Source of the DNA: Nostoc sp. CHAB 5844
Lineage (GTDB): Bacteria > Cyanobacteriota > Cyanobacteriia > Cyanobacteriales > Nostocaceae
Direction of reading: 5' to 3'
Length of the DNA: 46,143 bases
NCBI RefSeq assembly: GCF_020829595.1
Contig: NZ_JAIVFW010000059.1
Coordinates: 1-46,143, forward strand
Position numbers and translations under genes: made by a program. Below, in pieces: positions 8,108 to 16,611 of this stretch (positions are counted from its first letter, which is position 1; every line of letters starts with the position of its first letter). A model generated the notes under the pieces. The model made no database searches, was not told the DNA's origin, and saw nothing but the letters and a program-made list of their open reading frames with translations.

Positions 8108-9727
8108 ATGAGCTACTGCTTAAATCCGACCTGTCCCAATCCAGAAAATGTGGCATATAGCCAAAGGTGTCAGTCTTGTGGCTCGCGCCTACTGCTGCGC
8201 GATCGCTATCGGGTGAGTAAACCATTAGGTCAAGGTGGCTTTGGAGCAACCTTTTTAGCTCAAGATGAAGCTTTGCCAGGAGAACCGAGTTGTGTAATCA
8301 AACAACTACGCCCATCAGGAAACGCACCATATGTTTTGCAAATGGCGCGAGAACTATTTGAGCGAGAAGCCAGAACTCTCGGTAAGATTGGCAATCATCC
8401 TCAAGTCCCAAGGCTACTCGACTATTTTGAAGAGCAGGAACAATTCTATCTAGTTCAAGAATATATTAGCGGCGCTACCTTGCAACAGGAAGTTAAAGCC
8501 AATGGAGTGTTGAGTGAAGTTGGTGTTAAACAATTCTTGAGCGAGATTTTACCTTTACTGGAATACATTCACGAGCAAAAGGTAATTCATCGTGATATCA
8601 AACCAGCCAACCTAATTCGCCGTAGTCAAGATGCCAGAATGGTCTTGATTGACTTTGGTGCTGTCAAAAACCAAGTTACGCAAGCTGCACCTAACCAATC
8701 AGGACAGACAGCATTAACTGCTTATGCAATTGGTACACCTGGTTTTGCACCTCCCGAACAAATGGCGATGCGTCCAGTCTACGCTAGTGACATCTATGCT
8801 TTAGGAGTCACATGTATTTATTTGCTAACTGGCAAAACTCCTAAAGATTTAGATTACAATCCCACAACAGGTGAAATGATGTGGGAGCAGTTAGTGCATG
8901 TGAGCGATCACTTAACCAGTGTACTGCGAAAAATGTTAGATGTTTCTGTTCGCAATCGTTACCAGTCAGCAGCAGAAGTCTTGAGAGCATTAGAGATGGA
9001 GCCTTACTTAGATAGTTTGGCTAAAGGCTTATTAGTGAAAACCGATACTACCACTAAAGAAAAAACATCGCACCGTGGAGACAATTCTGCTATTTTATGC
9101 AGCAATCCTTCTGCGGTAGCAGCTACTAATACAGGAGTAGCACAGGTAGCAGCAGCAATTCGCGCTAGACGAGCCAAAATTGCCGAAGCAGCTGGGTCTG
9201 AAATGGTAGGAACACACCAAGCACCAATAGGTAAATCAGCCACTTTATCTAACAGTAATAGTCATGGTGCAAACACTCAACATTCTAAGATGGGACGTAG
9301 ATTAGACAGCCAAACTTTATTAACAGCCTATCTCAAGGGGAGACGAGATTTTGCCTTACACAATTTAAACTTCCTAAATCTACAAGGTAGTGAATTGTCA
9401 GAAACCAATTTTCATTCGGCTCAACTACAAAGCACTAATCTCCAAGGAGCAAATCTTCACAATAGCGATTTTGGTAGGGCTAGTCTGACTCGCGCCAATC
9501 TCAGAGATGCTAATTTAAGCAAAGCTTATTTCAACCATGCTGATTTAGAAGGAGCAGACCTACGCGGTGCAGATCTTAGCTATGCCCATCTGAGTAATGC
9601 TAACCTTAGAGGAGCTAATTTGTGTGGTGCTAATCTGACTGGTGCCAAAATTTTAGATGAGCAACTGGCACTAGCAAAAACTAATTGGATGACAGTACGC
9701 CCCAATGGTAAACGAGGTCTATTGTAA
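8108..9727 (+). CDS. SpkB-like Ser/Thr protein kinase with zinc-ribbon and pentapeptide repeats
   Basis: A 539-residue Hanks-type kinase of the cyanobacterial SpkB architecture. Residues 4-24 hold a four-cysteine ribbon (C-x4-C ... C-x2-C). The kinase spans ~33-300 with the glycine loop GQGGFGATFLA, the ATP lysine K65 in CVIKQL, HRDIKPANLI (catalytic D163), DFGAVK (Mg D182) and the APE-like GTPGFAPPEQ. A low-complexity linker follows. Residues ~415-520 are a pentapeptide-repeat right-handed beta-helix with runs of A(N/D)Lxx such as GADLRGADLSYAHLSNANL. All catalytic residues are present. SpkB of Synechocystis has been linked to oxidative stress, but the target here is unknown. The FHA gene 400 bp downstream is a plausible phospho-partner. 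ATG start 8108. Confidence 0.93.
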   Translation: MSYCLNPTCPNPENVAYSQRCQSCGSRLLLRDRYRVSKPLGQGGFGATFLAQDEALPGEPSCVIKQLRPSGNAPYVLQMARELFEREARTLGKIGNHPQVPRLLDYFEEQEQFYLVQEYISGATLQQEVKANGVLSEVGVKQFLSEILPLLEYIHEQKVIHRDIKPANLIRRSQDARMVLIDFGAVKNQVTQAAPNQSGQTALTAYAIGTPGFAPPEQMAMRPVYASDIYALGVTCIYLLTGKTPKDLDYNPTTGEMMWEQLVHVSDHLTSVLRKMLDVSVRNRYQSAAEVLRALEMEPYLDSLAKGLLVKTDTTTKEKTSHRGDNSAILCSNPSAVAATNTGVAQVAAAIRARRAKIAEAAGSEMVGTHQAPIGKSATLSNSNSHGANTQHSKMGRRLDSQTLLTAYLKGRRDFALHNLNFLNLQGSELSETNFHSAQLQSTNLQGANLHNSDFGRASLTRANLRDANLSKAYFNHADLEGADLRGADLSYAHLSNANLRGANLCGANLTGAKILDEQLALAKTNWMTVRPNGKRGLL

Positions 9728-10135
9728 TTAAAGTTGATAAAATTTAAAAAGTAAATATTGGACTTTAATACCTTGAGTTAATTAAGGCCAGATTAAGTAG
9801 TGAGATTCATTTCACCACTTAATGCTTGCTTTTGAATTAACCTGAGAATTAGTAGTGGAAAATTGAATCTTTCTAAGATTACTTATAAATAGTTTAAAAT
9901 AATTTTAATGATTACTATCTGTTAAAATCAGACTATAGTAATTTACAATATAAAATAAAGTTAAACAATAATTTTTTAAAATTAAAGTTGCACGATATTT
10001 ATACGGAGTACCCTAATATAATTAGAAATTCTTAGTTAAGTATCGTAAGACTTAATTTTTACTTGCTAAATTTTTAAAATAGCAGCAAGGACTAAATATG
10101 CAATTGTTTTTGATTGTAGGCTGAGAAAAAAGTTC
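9728..10135. other. AT-rich intergenic region, 408 bp
   Basis: No gene. After the hairpin at 9793-9822 the sequence is very AT-rich up to the FHA gene and probably holds its promoter, though no clear boxes were assigned. Confidence 0.4.
9793..9822 (+). terminator. Hairpin downstream of the kinase gene
   Basis: TTAAGTAGTGA and TCACCACTTAA form an 11-bp stem with one mismatch and an 8-nt loop, 65 bases after the kinase stop. The following T-tract (GCTTTTG) is weak, so termination is likely but not certain. Confidence 0.4.
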
Positions 10136-10918
10136 ATGACCGATATCAGCAAATCACATCTATTTACACTAAAAAGCTCAAGCAAAATCGCTGAGTTCCA
10201 GGGTAAGGAAATAGAACGGCGATTGAGTTTATATCAGGTATTTGTTAAATTATACGAACACCACAGTGGGCTTATAGAAGAAATTCTTCAGCTAGAAAAC
10301 TTATCTTTGTCTGGTGTGACAGGATTAAAATCAAGTTACGTACAGGGTGTAGTGGATGATGGTAAGATTTACTTAGTAACTAACTTGAGCGAAAATCAAA
10401 CCCAAACTTTAGTACAACCACAACAAATTTGGACAATTGGGCGCGATCGCCACTGTGGTATTTGTATTGGTGATAAATATCTGTCTCGTCGCCATGCCGC
10501 CATCCAATATATAGATAAAGACGATAAACCTAGTTTTTACTTAATCGATTTTAAAAGTACTAATGGTTCCTTTGTGAATGGCGAACGTGTCTATCAGCGA
10601 ATTAGACTCAAAGAAGGCGATCGCATCCGCATAGGTAGTCTGACTTTTAATTTTTACTACAACCAGACCTGTCGCATCTTACCAACAGTAGCGATGGAGT
10701 TACTTATGCAACTTTCATCTCGCAAGGGCTGCAATGTAGATGATACATGGAGTAACTTTGTCCCGGAAAAATACCTACCTGAAATTCCAGATAAAGCTGT
10801 TCCATTTAGCAAAAATTTTGGCTTAGACCATCAAAATGGTAATGATGAGTTCAGCACAGAGCAAAAGTCAGATATTTTAGACCGATTTTTTAACAAAGTC
10901 ACACCTTCGCCAATATGA
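10136..10918 (+). CDS. FHA-domain protein
   Basis: The 260-residue protein has a Forkhead-associated domain at about residues 97-178: WTIGRDRHCGICIGD, the conserved SRRHAAI and STNGSFVNGERV, then GDRIRIGSLTF. The phosphothreonine-contact residues Arg, Ser, His and the Asn of TNGS are all present, so it should bind phosphothreonine peptides. The first ~90 and last ~75 residues match nothing I know. It follows an SpkB-like Ser/Thr kinase on the same strand, which suggests a kinase-reader pair, although the 408-bp spacer argues against one operon. ATG start 10136 after an A-rich leader. Confidence 0.88.
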   Translation: MTDISKSHLFTLKSSSKIAEFQGKEIERRLSLYQVFVKLYEHHSGLIEEILQLENLSLSGVTGLKSSYVQGVVDDGKIYLVTNLSENQTQTLVQPQQIWTIGRDRHCGICIGDKYLSRRHAAIQYIDKDDKPSFYLIDFKSTNGSFVNGERVYQRIRLKEGDRIRIGSLTFNFYYNQTCRILPTVAMELLMQLSSRKGCNVDDTWSNFVPEKYLPEIPDKAVPFSKNFGLDHQNGNDEFSTEQKSDILDRFFNKVTPSPI

Positions 10919-11011
10919 AGGGTTTGAGGGAGTAAGGGTATAGGGGTGTAAGGATTTTGCTCTCTCATACACCACAGCCCTATACGTATTCCATAATCAC
11001 TTCATGGGGTT

Positions 11012-11045
11012 GTTGACTGTTGACAGTTAGCAGTCAACGGTCAAC
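11012..11045. terminator. Long hairpin between convergent FHA gene and recA
   Basis: GTTGACTGTTGAC and GTCAACGGTCAAC form a 13-bp stem with one G-T pair around AGTTAGCA. It sits 33 bases after the recA stop on the minus strand and 93 after the FHA gene, so it can end both transcripts. The internal GTTGAC repeats belong to the local short-repeat families. Confidence 0.55.
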
Positions 11046-11078
11046 ACTATTAAATTTGTAAGCTTTATCTTGAACAGC

Positions 11079-12146
11079 TTATTCTTCTTCGTATTCTTCT
11101 TCCTCGTCTTCACTAACCTTAGATACAGAATTAGCAGAAACAACAGCACCCATATCAAGTTTTTGGCGCACTTGCTGTTTAATTTGTTCAGCGAACTCTG
11201 GCTTTTCTTCTAAGTATTTAATCGCGTTATCTCTACCTTGAGAAATGTTGTCGCCGTTGTAGCTATACCAAGCGCCCTTGCGGGTTAAAACACCTGTTTC
11301 TTCAGCTATATCGACCAAACAACCTAAAATTGACACTCCCTTACCAAAAATAATGTCAAATTCTGCCACTCTAAAAGGTGGTGCTACTTTGTTTTTGGCA
11401 ACTTTTACCTTAACGCGATTACCAAATTCATCTGTACCTTTTTTCAAGGTTTGAATGCGGCGAATATCCAAACGCACAGAAGCATAAAACTTCAAGGCGT
11501 TACCACCAGTGGTGGTTTCTGGGCTACCGTAGGTAACACCGATTTTTTGCCGCAACTGGTTGATGAAAATTACTGTACAACCAGATTTACCAATGTTACC
11601 AGTAATTTTACGGAGAGCTTGGCTCATTAACCGTGCTTGTAAACCGACATGAGCATCTCCCATATCGCCTTCAATTTCAGCGCGGGGAACTAATGCTGCT
11701 ACCGAGTCGATAACTACAATATCAACGGCAGAAGAGCGCACTAGCTGATCAACAATTTCTAAAGCAGCTTCTCCTGTATCAGGTTGAGAAACCAGTAAAT
11801 TTTCGATGTCTACACCTAATGCGGCTGCATAAGTAGGATCAAGGGCATGTTCAGCATCCACAAAAGCAGCAATTCCACCTTGTCTTTGGACTTCGGCGAG
11901 AGCGTGTAGTGCGACTGTTGTTTTACCAGAACTTTCTGGGCCATAAATCTCAATTACCCGTCCTTTGGGTAAACCACCACCTAGTGCTAAATCTAAGGTG
12001 AGCGCTCCAGTGGAAATTGTCTCCACTCGCATCCGGGTTGCATCGCCCAGGCGCATAATTGCTCCTTTACCGAAGCTGCGCTCAATCTGGTTGAGTACCA
12101 TATTCAAGGCTTTTTGCTTGCCGGAAGTGTCAGTGTTGATAGCCAT
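11079..12146 (-). CDS. recA: Recombinase RecA
   Basis: RecA forms ATP-dependent filaments on single-stranded DNA, performs strand exchange and triggers LexA self-cleavage. The Walker A motif is GPESSGKTT, Walker B is VVIDSVAAL, the L2/MAW region reads [20 protein letters not shown], and the C terminus is an acidic tail ([10 protein letters not shown]). The length of 355 is standard for cyanobacteria. A LexA-like box lies 55 bp upstream. ATG start 12146. It is a single-gene unit converging on the FHA gene. Confidence 0.97.
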   Translation of the reverse strand: MAINTDTSGKQKALNMVLNQIERSFGKGAIMRLGDATRMRVETISTGALTLDLALGGGLPKGRVIEIYGPESSGKTTVALHALAEVQRQGGIAAFVDAEHALDPTYAAALGVDIENLLVSQPDTGEAALEIVDQLVRSSAVDIVVIDSVAALVPRAEIEGDMGDAHVGLQARLMSQALRKITGNIGKSGCTVIFINQLRQKIGVTYGSPETTTGGNALKFYASVRLDIRRIQTLKKGTDEFGNRVKVKVAKNKVAPPFRVAEFDIIFGKGVSILGCLVDIAEETGVLTRKGAWYSYNGDNISQGRDNAIKYLEEKPEFAEQIKQQVRQKLDMGAVVSANSVSKVSEDEEEEYEEE

Positions 12147-12447
12147 TACTGCCTCTATCTATATATATGGATTTAGGGAGTGTGAGATTTGGATTTGAAG
12201 TAGAACAGATATACTATTTTAGCCAGAAAATGCCGGAATAGGATTTCTTAGAGAAATAAACGTGACAACATCGTAACGCGATCGCTACTAGATGTGACTA
12301 GTACAAAACAATCTGAGTGGAGTTTTAGTTGCTAGTTATCCCAAACGCCACCGTATCCAATATAAATGTATGGCTCTATCAAGAGCCAGTTATACAGAAA
12401 TTTTTATTGGTATTGTAGTAAAGATTACTCACAGCTAAACTTCTGAA
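12147..12447. other. recA upstream region
   Basis: About 300 bases without a gene, holding the LexA-like box and a small hairpin (TGGCTCT-ATCA-AGAGCCA, 12371-12388). The hairpin lies upstream of recA and downstream of the nuclease remnant on the minus strand, where it could serve as that gene's old terminator. Confidence 0.4.
12201..12216 (-). promoter_or_regulatory. LexA-box-like site upstream of recA
   Basis: On the minus strand TAGTATATCTGTTCTA matches the cyanobacterial LexA consensus RGTACN3DGTWCB at all but one fixed position (AGTAT for AGTAC) and keeps the TAG...CTA flanks. It overlaps the likely promoter of recA, 55 bp before the ATG, so SOS-type control is plausible. Confidence 0.55.
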
Positions 12448-12768
12448 TCAAGTTTGTTGCTGTGCCATCTTTCTCACAGTCTCAAGATTAATTTGTAACT
12501 GTTCGGCTATTTCCTCCACACTGATTCCTGCTTTCAGCAGCAGTGGAACAGCAGCTAACTTACCTTCTTCGAGTGCTTCTTGATAAACTCTAGTTTGTTT
12601 GAGGGCGCTCAATTTTAGCATATCTTCTACTTCTTCGCGGCTAAAATTAGGAAACTTGTAAACTATGATTGTCTCGATTAAATCTATTATTGCTTGACTA
12701 GATAAAGGGTTGGTGATTTCTTGCCTTGTTTGTGATGCTGGAGGACTAAAAAAGACGTTATGTTGATT
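12448..12768 (-). pseudogene. Rpn/DUF2887-type nuclease, C-terminal remnant
   Basis: The minus strand stays open from 12768 to a TGA at 12448-12450 but has no start codon near its beginning. It encodes about 106 residues including KFPNFSREEVEDMLKLSALK, QTRVYQEALEEGKL and a C-terminal ISVEEIAEQLQINLETVRK helix. This is the typical C terminus of the Rpn / DUF2887 PD-(D/E)XK nuclease proteins that are numerous in Nostocales. The N-terminal catalytic part is gone and xseA begins 26 bp beyond. It is a decayed mobile-type gene. Confidence 0.7.
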
Positions 12769-12794
12769 TTAAGTGCAGAGTGGTTTGAAGCAAA

Positions 12795-14024
12795 ATGAAT
12801 TGCGAGTTTCCTGATACTGCCATCTCCGTAGCAGGTATCACCAACTACATTCAATCTTTATTAGAAGAAGATAAAATACTACGGCAAGTTTGGATCACAG
12901 GGGAAGTTTCCAGCGCTAATCACCATCGGAGTGGTTTATTTTTTACCCTCCAAGATCCAGATGGCACAGCAGCAATTAAGTGCGTGGCGTGGAACACTCA
13001 AGTGGCAAAACTAATGCAAATTCCTGCGGTTGGCGAACAGCTGATCATTTTGGGTAGTATTCGCCTGTATCCGCAAAGGGGAGAGTATCAGTTAACAGTT
13101 TGGCAAGCTTTACCTGCGGGTGTGGGTTTACAAGCACTACGCTATCAACAATTACGCAACCGCTTGCTGTCGGAAGGTTTATTTGACGAGGAAAGAAAGC
13201 GACCACTTCCTGTGCATCCCCAAACAATTGCCGTTGTAACTTCACCCACCGCTGCGGCTTGGGGTGATATTCAAAAAACCCTCAAGCATAGATATCCTGG
13301 TTTACAAGTATTATTTTCGCCTGCAACGGTACAAGGTGAACAAGCCCCAGAGTCAATAGTCAAAGCGATCGCACGGGTAGAAAAAGATGGTCGCGCTGAG
13401 GTGCTAATTTTATCGCGGGGTGGTGGTGCAGTTGAGGAATTAGCTTGCTTTAACGATGAGCGAGTTGTTAGATCTGTGGCTGAGTGTTCTATCCCAGTAA
13501 TTACTGGCATTGGTCATCAACGAGATGAATCTTTAGTAGATTTAGTGGCTGATGTCTGCGTACATACACCGACCGCAGCCGCAGAATTGGTTGTGCCTGC
13601 GTTGTCAGAATTGTATGCTCAACATCAGCAGCGAATTGATGCTTTATATGATGCAGTGTATGAGGTGAAAATAACCGCTACAAATCAACTGCAAACATTA
13701 CGTAATCGGTTGCAACGTGTCGGGTTAGATAGACAAGTAAAACAAGAAATGCAAAAGTTGGGCTGGAAGCGTCAGCAACTAGTGCAAGTCACTAGCAGGC
13801 GATCGCAACAAGCAACACAGCACTTAGAAATGTTGCGCCAAAAGTTGGCTACCCTTGACCCGAAAGCAGTGCTACAGAGGGGTTATGCAGTGGTACGTCA
13901 AGAAAATGGTGCGATCGCACGGACTGCAACTCAGTTAACTGTCGGGCAAGATTTGTTGGTTCAGTTAGGACAGGGAGAAGTTAAAGTTAAGGTTGTGGAA
14001 GTGACAAAAACTCAAAAAGATTGA
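12795..14024 (+). CDS. xseA: Exodeoxyribonuclease VII large subunit
   Basis: XseA is the catalytic subunit of ExoVII, which degrades single-stranded DNA from both ends. The N-terminal OB-fold (residues ~8-105) contains [20 protein letters not shown] and [17 protein letters not shown]. The central catalytic domain shows [42 protein letters not shown] and [11 protein letters not shown] long coiled coil follows, and the end ([14 protein letters not shown]) binds XseB. The 409 residues match the family. The start ATG is at 12795. Its TGA overlaps the xseB ATG by one base, so the two are translationally coupled. Confidence 0.96.
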   Translation: MNCEFPDTAISVAGITNYIQSLLEEDKILRQVWITGEVSSANHHRSGLFFTLQDPDGTAAIKCVAWNTQVAKLMQIPAVGEQLIILGSIRLYPQRGEYQLTVWQALPAGVGLQALRYQQLRNRLLSEGLFDEERKRPLPVHPQTIAVVTSPTAAAWGDIQKTLKHRYPGLQVLFSPATVQGEQAPESIVKAIARVEKDGRAEVLILSRGGGAVEELACFNDERVVRSVAECSIPVITGIGHQRDESLVDLVADVCVHTPTAAAELVVPALSELYAQHQQRIDALYDAVYEVKITATNQLQTLRNRLQRVGLDRQVKQEMQKLGWKRQQLVQVTSRRSQQATQHLEMLRQKLATLDPKAVLQRGYAVVRQENGAIARTATQLTVGQDLLVQLGQGEVKVKVVEVTKTQKD

Positions 14025-14257
14025 TGGTTAAACGTAAGAGTTCGTCGAATTCTGAAGCGATCGCCAGTGTGAATTACGAGACGAAGGTGGTGGAAATCGA
14101 AAAAATTATTGCCCGGATTGAGGCGGGTGAATTGGATTTGGAAGAAGTATTTGAACAGTTTGCGACTGCTGTTGAGTATTTACGTCAGTGTGAAAGCTTT
14201 TTGCAACAGCGACAAAAGCAAGTAGATTTACTGATGGAAACTTTAAATGATGAGTAA
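14024..14257 (+). CDS. xseB: Exodeoxyribonuclease VII small subunit
   Basis: A 77-residue helical protein: [40 protein letters not shown] and [16 protein letters not shown] match XseB, the small subunit wrapped around the XseA coiled coil. The start is taken as ATG 14024, which overlaps the xseA stop (TGATG); the TTG at 14021 would add one residue. An antisense frame across it is not a gene. Confidence 0.94.
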   Translation: MVKRKSSSNSEAIASVNYETKVVEIEKIIARIEAGELDLEEVFEQFATAVEYLRQCESFLQQRQKQVDLLMETLNDE

Positions 14258-14396
14258 TACTAATTCGTTCTTCATCGCTACGAGATATCATTTTGGCTTC
14301 TGCAACACTTATTACATCTACACCACGCGCACGCAAAGCTTGCAACAGTCCGTTACTCTCGGCATCTTCATCTAAATATAAACGAATAATACTCAT
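14258..14396 (-). pseudogene. Truncated DUF5615 PIN-like toxin
   Basis: ATG at 14394-14396 opens MSIIRLYLDEDAESNGLLQA, then LRARGVDVISVAEAKMISRS and DEER. This is the N-terminal half of DUF5615, a PIN/Mut7-C-like presumed nuclease. Family-like sequence ends near 14260, against the xseB stop codon. Beyond it the frame simply reads xseB antisense to 14106. The expected second half of the domain, with further acidic residues, is missing, so the toxin is probably dead. It overlaps the DUF433 gene by four bases (ATGA). Confidence 0.7.
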
Positions 14397-14686
14397 TTTT
14401 TAGTTGCAGCTTTGTGTAGTGCAACTAGTCTTTCATATTCTGCCTGTTCTTCTGCCAAATCTGTATCAATTTCTTCTCGGTTAGCGTGATAGTAAGTTAA
14501 AGCTGCATAAATTTGGACTAGCGTTAAGTGGGGTTTATCAGCAGCAATTTCTTCAGCACTGTAACCTTGCTTGTATAAAGCTGCAATGCGGCGTACACTT
14601 GAGCCTGTTCCTGCAATGATGGGACGACCACCATGCAGTTTAGGATCTTTTGTGATTAGTGTACCGATATCAATGCTAGTTACCAA
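14393..14686 (-). CDS. DUF433 antitoxin-like protein
   Basis: The core LITKDPKLHGGRPIIAGTGS, VRRIAALYKQGYSAEEIAAD and KPHLTLVQIYAALTYYHANR is the DUF433 winged-helix domain, commonly the antitoxin (VapB45-like) of DUF5615-family toxins. The start is placed at TTG 14684-14686 (reading M-V-T-S-I-D-I-G): AAGGA lies at 14695-14699, and further upstream the frame runs into a MITE that supplies unrelated residues. The length is 97. The stop overlaps the start of the truncated DUF5615 gene. The antitoxin has therefore outlived its toxin. Confidence 0.8.
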   Translation of the reverse strand: MVTSIDIGTLITKDPKLHGGRPIIAGTGSSVRRIAALYKQGYSAEEIAADKPHLTLVQIYAALTYYHANREEIDTDLAEEQAEYERLVALHKAATKK

Positions 14687-14700
14687 AGGTGTTTTCCTTC

Positions 14701-14795
14701 TATAGCGTTTCCTAAGCAACTGAGGTACACCCAAACCTTGTTTACCAAGGTTAGTAGCTTTGAAAACGTACCTCACTAGGTCGGGAACCGCTATA
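14701..14795. mobile_element. MITE with TATAGCG(G/T)TTCC ends
   Basis: The 95-bp element begins TATAGCGTTTCC and ends GGAACCGCTATA, which is inverted with one mismatch. The ends pair again internally through GAGGTAC and GTACCTC. A central hairpin AACCTTG-TTTAC-CAAGGTT lies in the middle. TA at both ends fits IS630/Tc1-type mobilisation. It has no coding capacity and starts one base beyond the ribosome-binding site of the DUF433 gene. Confidence 0.75.
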
Positions 14796-14933
14796 TATTT
14801 TGTCCTTACATGAACTAGGTTAGCATTGCGATCGCCTGATTCCGTCAACAAGAGAGCGATCGCTCCGGTAATCCAGATGAAGTGATGAGTATTTTAACCC
14901 GTCAAATTTTGATCCAGTAATTTTTAGATGTAG

Positions 14934-14963
14934 AGACGTTGCATTGCAACGTCTTTTTTTCTT
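14934..14963 (+). terminator. Palindrome plus T-tract
   Basis: AGACGTTGCA-T-TGCAACGTCT is a perfect 21-base palindrome followed by TTTTTTCTTTT. It looks like an intrinsic terminator on the plus strand, yet no plus-strand gene ends within 650 bp. It may instead be one of the dispersed AGACGTTGCA-type repeats of Nostoc. Confidence 0.5.
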
Positions 14964-15141
14964 TTGCCTTTTTACTTTTGCCTTTTTGTATTAGCCCCTA
15001 AATTTCACCTGAAGAATAATTCTCCCATTAGTAATAATACACAAGAGCCAAAATTCTGGTAGAGTAACTCGGAACGTAAGCTGAAAATCCGTTTCCGCAG
15101 AATTTTCAGGTGTTTAGGCAACTACTAACTGGGAAAAAATC

Positions 15142-15888
15142 ATGAAACCTTTTCTCTTTGTCACTGACTTGGATCACACCCTTGTAGGTAATGACGAAGC
15201 TTTAGTAGAACTAAATCAAATACTGAGTCAACATCGCCAGGAATACGGCACAAAAATAGTTTATGCCACAGGGCGATCGCCGGTGCTTTACCGCGAATTG
15301 CAAGTTGAAAAAAATCTCATAGAACCAGATGCGCTGGTTTGTTCTGTAGGTACAGAGATTTACCTCAATAACAGCGATACCCCAGATGCAGGTTGGTCTG
15401 ATATTCTCTCGCCTGGATGGAACCGTGAATTAGTATTTTCAGTAGCTAAGTCTTTTCCTGAGTTAGAACCACAGCCGGACTCTGAACAACGTCCTTTTAA
15501 GGTAAGTTTTTTTGTCAAACAAGAATTTGCAGATAAAATTTTACCAGAAATTGAGACAAAATTACAAAAATATGGTTTAAATATAAAGTTAATCTATAGC
15601 AGCGGGATTGACCTCGACATTGTACCGCGCTCAAGCGATAAAGGTCAGGCAATGCAGTTCCTTCGGCAAAAATGGCAATTTGCAGCCGAACAAACAGTTG
15701 TCTGCGGTGATTCAGGTAATGATATTGCTTTGTTCGCTGTAGGCAATGAACGGGGAATCATAGTCGGTAATGCCAGACCAGAGTTACTCCAATGGCATAC
15801 TGAGTATCCGACTGACTATCGATACTTGGCACAAGGTGATTGTGCTGGGGGAATTCTAGAAGGTTTGAAATATTTTGGATTCTTATGA
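15142..15888 (+). CDS. spp: Sucrose-phosphate phosphatase
   Basis: SPP removes the phosphate of sucrose-6-phosphate, the last step of sucrose synthesis, which supplies compatible solute and, in heterocystous species, the carbon carrier. HAD motif I is [10 protein letters not shown] (D9, D11), motif II is ATGRSP, motif III is the Lys of SSDKGQAM and motif IV is [11 protein letters not shown]. The C2-type cap gives KVSFFV and [11 protein letters not shown]. The 248 residues fit the cyanobacterial single-domain enzyme. ATG start 15142. Its TGA overlaps the ruvA ATG by four bases (ATGA), so the two are coupled although functionally unrelated. Confidence 0.93.
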   Translation: MKPFLFVTDLDHTLVGNDEALVELNQILSQHRQEYGTKIVYATGRSPVLYRELQVEKNLIEPDALVCSVGTEIYLNNSDTPDAGWSDILSPGWNRELVFSVAKSFPELEPQPDSEQRPFKVSFFVKQEFADKILPEIETKLQKYGLNIKLIYSSGIDLDIVPRSSDKGQAMQFLRQKWQFAAEQTVVCGDSGNDIALFAVGNERGIIVGNARPELLQWHTEYPTDYRYLAQGDCAGGILEGLKYFGFL

Positions 15889-16520
15889 TTAGCTATCTCA
15901 AAGGTATTATTGCTGGTGTCCAGACAAATAGCGGTAATCGCGTCATTCTGACTCTGGAAGTCAATGGCATCGGGTACGATTTGCAAGTTCCTCAAAGGTT
16001 GGCACAGCAGTTGCCAGAATCGGGAGGAGTGGCGCAAATTTTCACCCATTACCAAATTCGGGAAGAAGTGCCTTTACTCTACGGCTTTGCTTCACCAGCA
16101 GAACGTGATTTATTTCGTCACTTGCTAACTGTGAGTGGTATTGGTGCAGCTTTAGCGATCGCCCTCTTAGACACTTTGGAATTACCCGATTTAGTCCAAG
16201 CAATCATCGCTGGCAATACCCAAATCTTAATTCAAGCCCCTGGTGTCGGCAAAAAAACCGCAGAACGCATCTGTTTGGAACTGAAAAGCAAGTTGATTGA
16301 ATGGCGCAAATCAGCAGGCTTCTTCGTCGCTACAGGTGGCCCAGCACCAGGGATTTTGGAAGAAGTACAAATGACACTGTTTGCCTTGGGTTACACAGCC
16401 CATGAAGTCAGCCACGCCTTACACGTCGTGAGTGAAGACATTGGACTGCCAAAAGATGCCTATGTGGAAGATTGGATTAAACAAGCTATCGCTCACCTCA
16501 GCAGCGAACAAGTTCAATAG
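15885..16520 (+). CDS. ruvA: Holliday junction helicase subunit RuvA
   Basis: RuvA binds four-way junctions and loads RuvB for branch migration. The start is ATG 15885 ([15 protein letters not shown]), overlapping the spp stop; the longer frame from 15840 merely reads spp out of frame. Domain I is the OB fold ([33 protein letters not shown]). Domain II carries two helix-hairpin-helix motifs ([15 protein letters not shown] and [14 protein letters not shown]). Domain III ([17 protein letters not shown]) contacts RuvB. The length of 211 is normal. Confidence 0.95.
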   Translation: MISYLKGIIAGVQTNSGNRVILTLEVNGIGYDLQVPQRLAQQLPESGGVAQIFTHYQIREEVPLLYGFASPAERDLFRHLLTVSGIGAALAIALLDTLELPDLVQAIIAGNTQILIQAPGVGKKTAERICLELKSKLIEWRKSAGFFVATGGPAPGILEEVQMTLFALGYTAHEVSHALHVVSEDIGLPKDAYVEDWIKQAIAHLSSEQVQ

Positions 16521-16526
16521 GGATTA

Positions 16527-16611
16527 GGGGCTAGAGGCTAGGGGCTAGTATTTTTACTCAGCATTTTTAACAAATGACAAATGACTATTGACCATTGACC
16601 ATTGACTAATT
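16527..16611. repeat. Heptanucleotide short tandem repeats
   Basis: GGGGCTA-GAGGCTA-GGGGCTA (16527-16547) and ATTGACC-ATTGACC-ATTGACT (about 16586-16606) are tandem 7-mers. Such repeats are characteristic of heterocystous cyanobacteria. The second set runs into the 3' end of the HAD gene at 16554 and supplies its last residues. Confidence 0.7.

Noticed and set aside
14106-14257. Extension of the DUF5615 frame
   Set aside because: It is xseB read antisense; toxin-like sequence ends near 14260.
14687-14851. N-terminal extension of the DUF433 frame
   Set aside because: It crosses a MITE and unrelated spacer; the TTG at 14686 has its own ribosome site.
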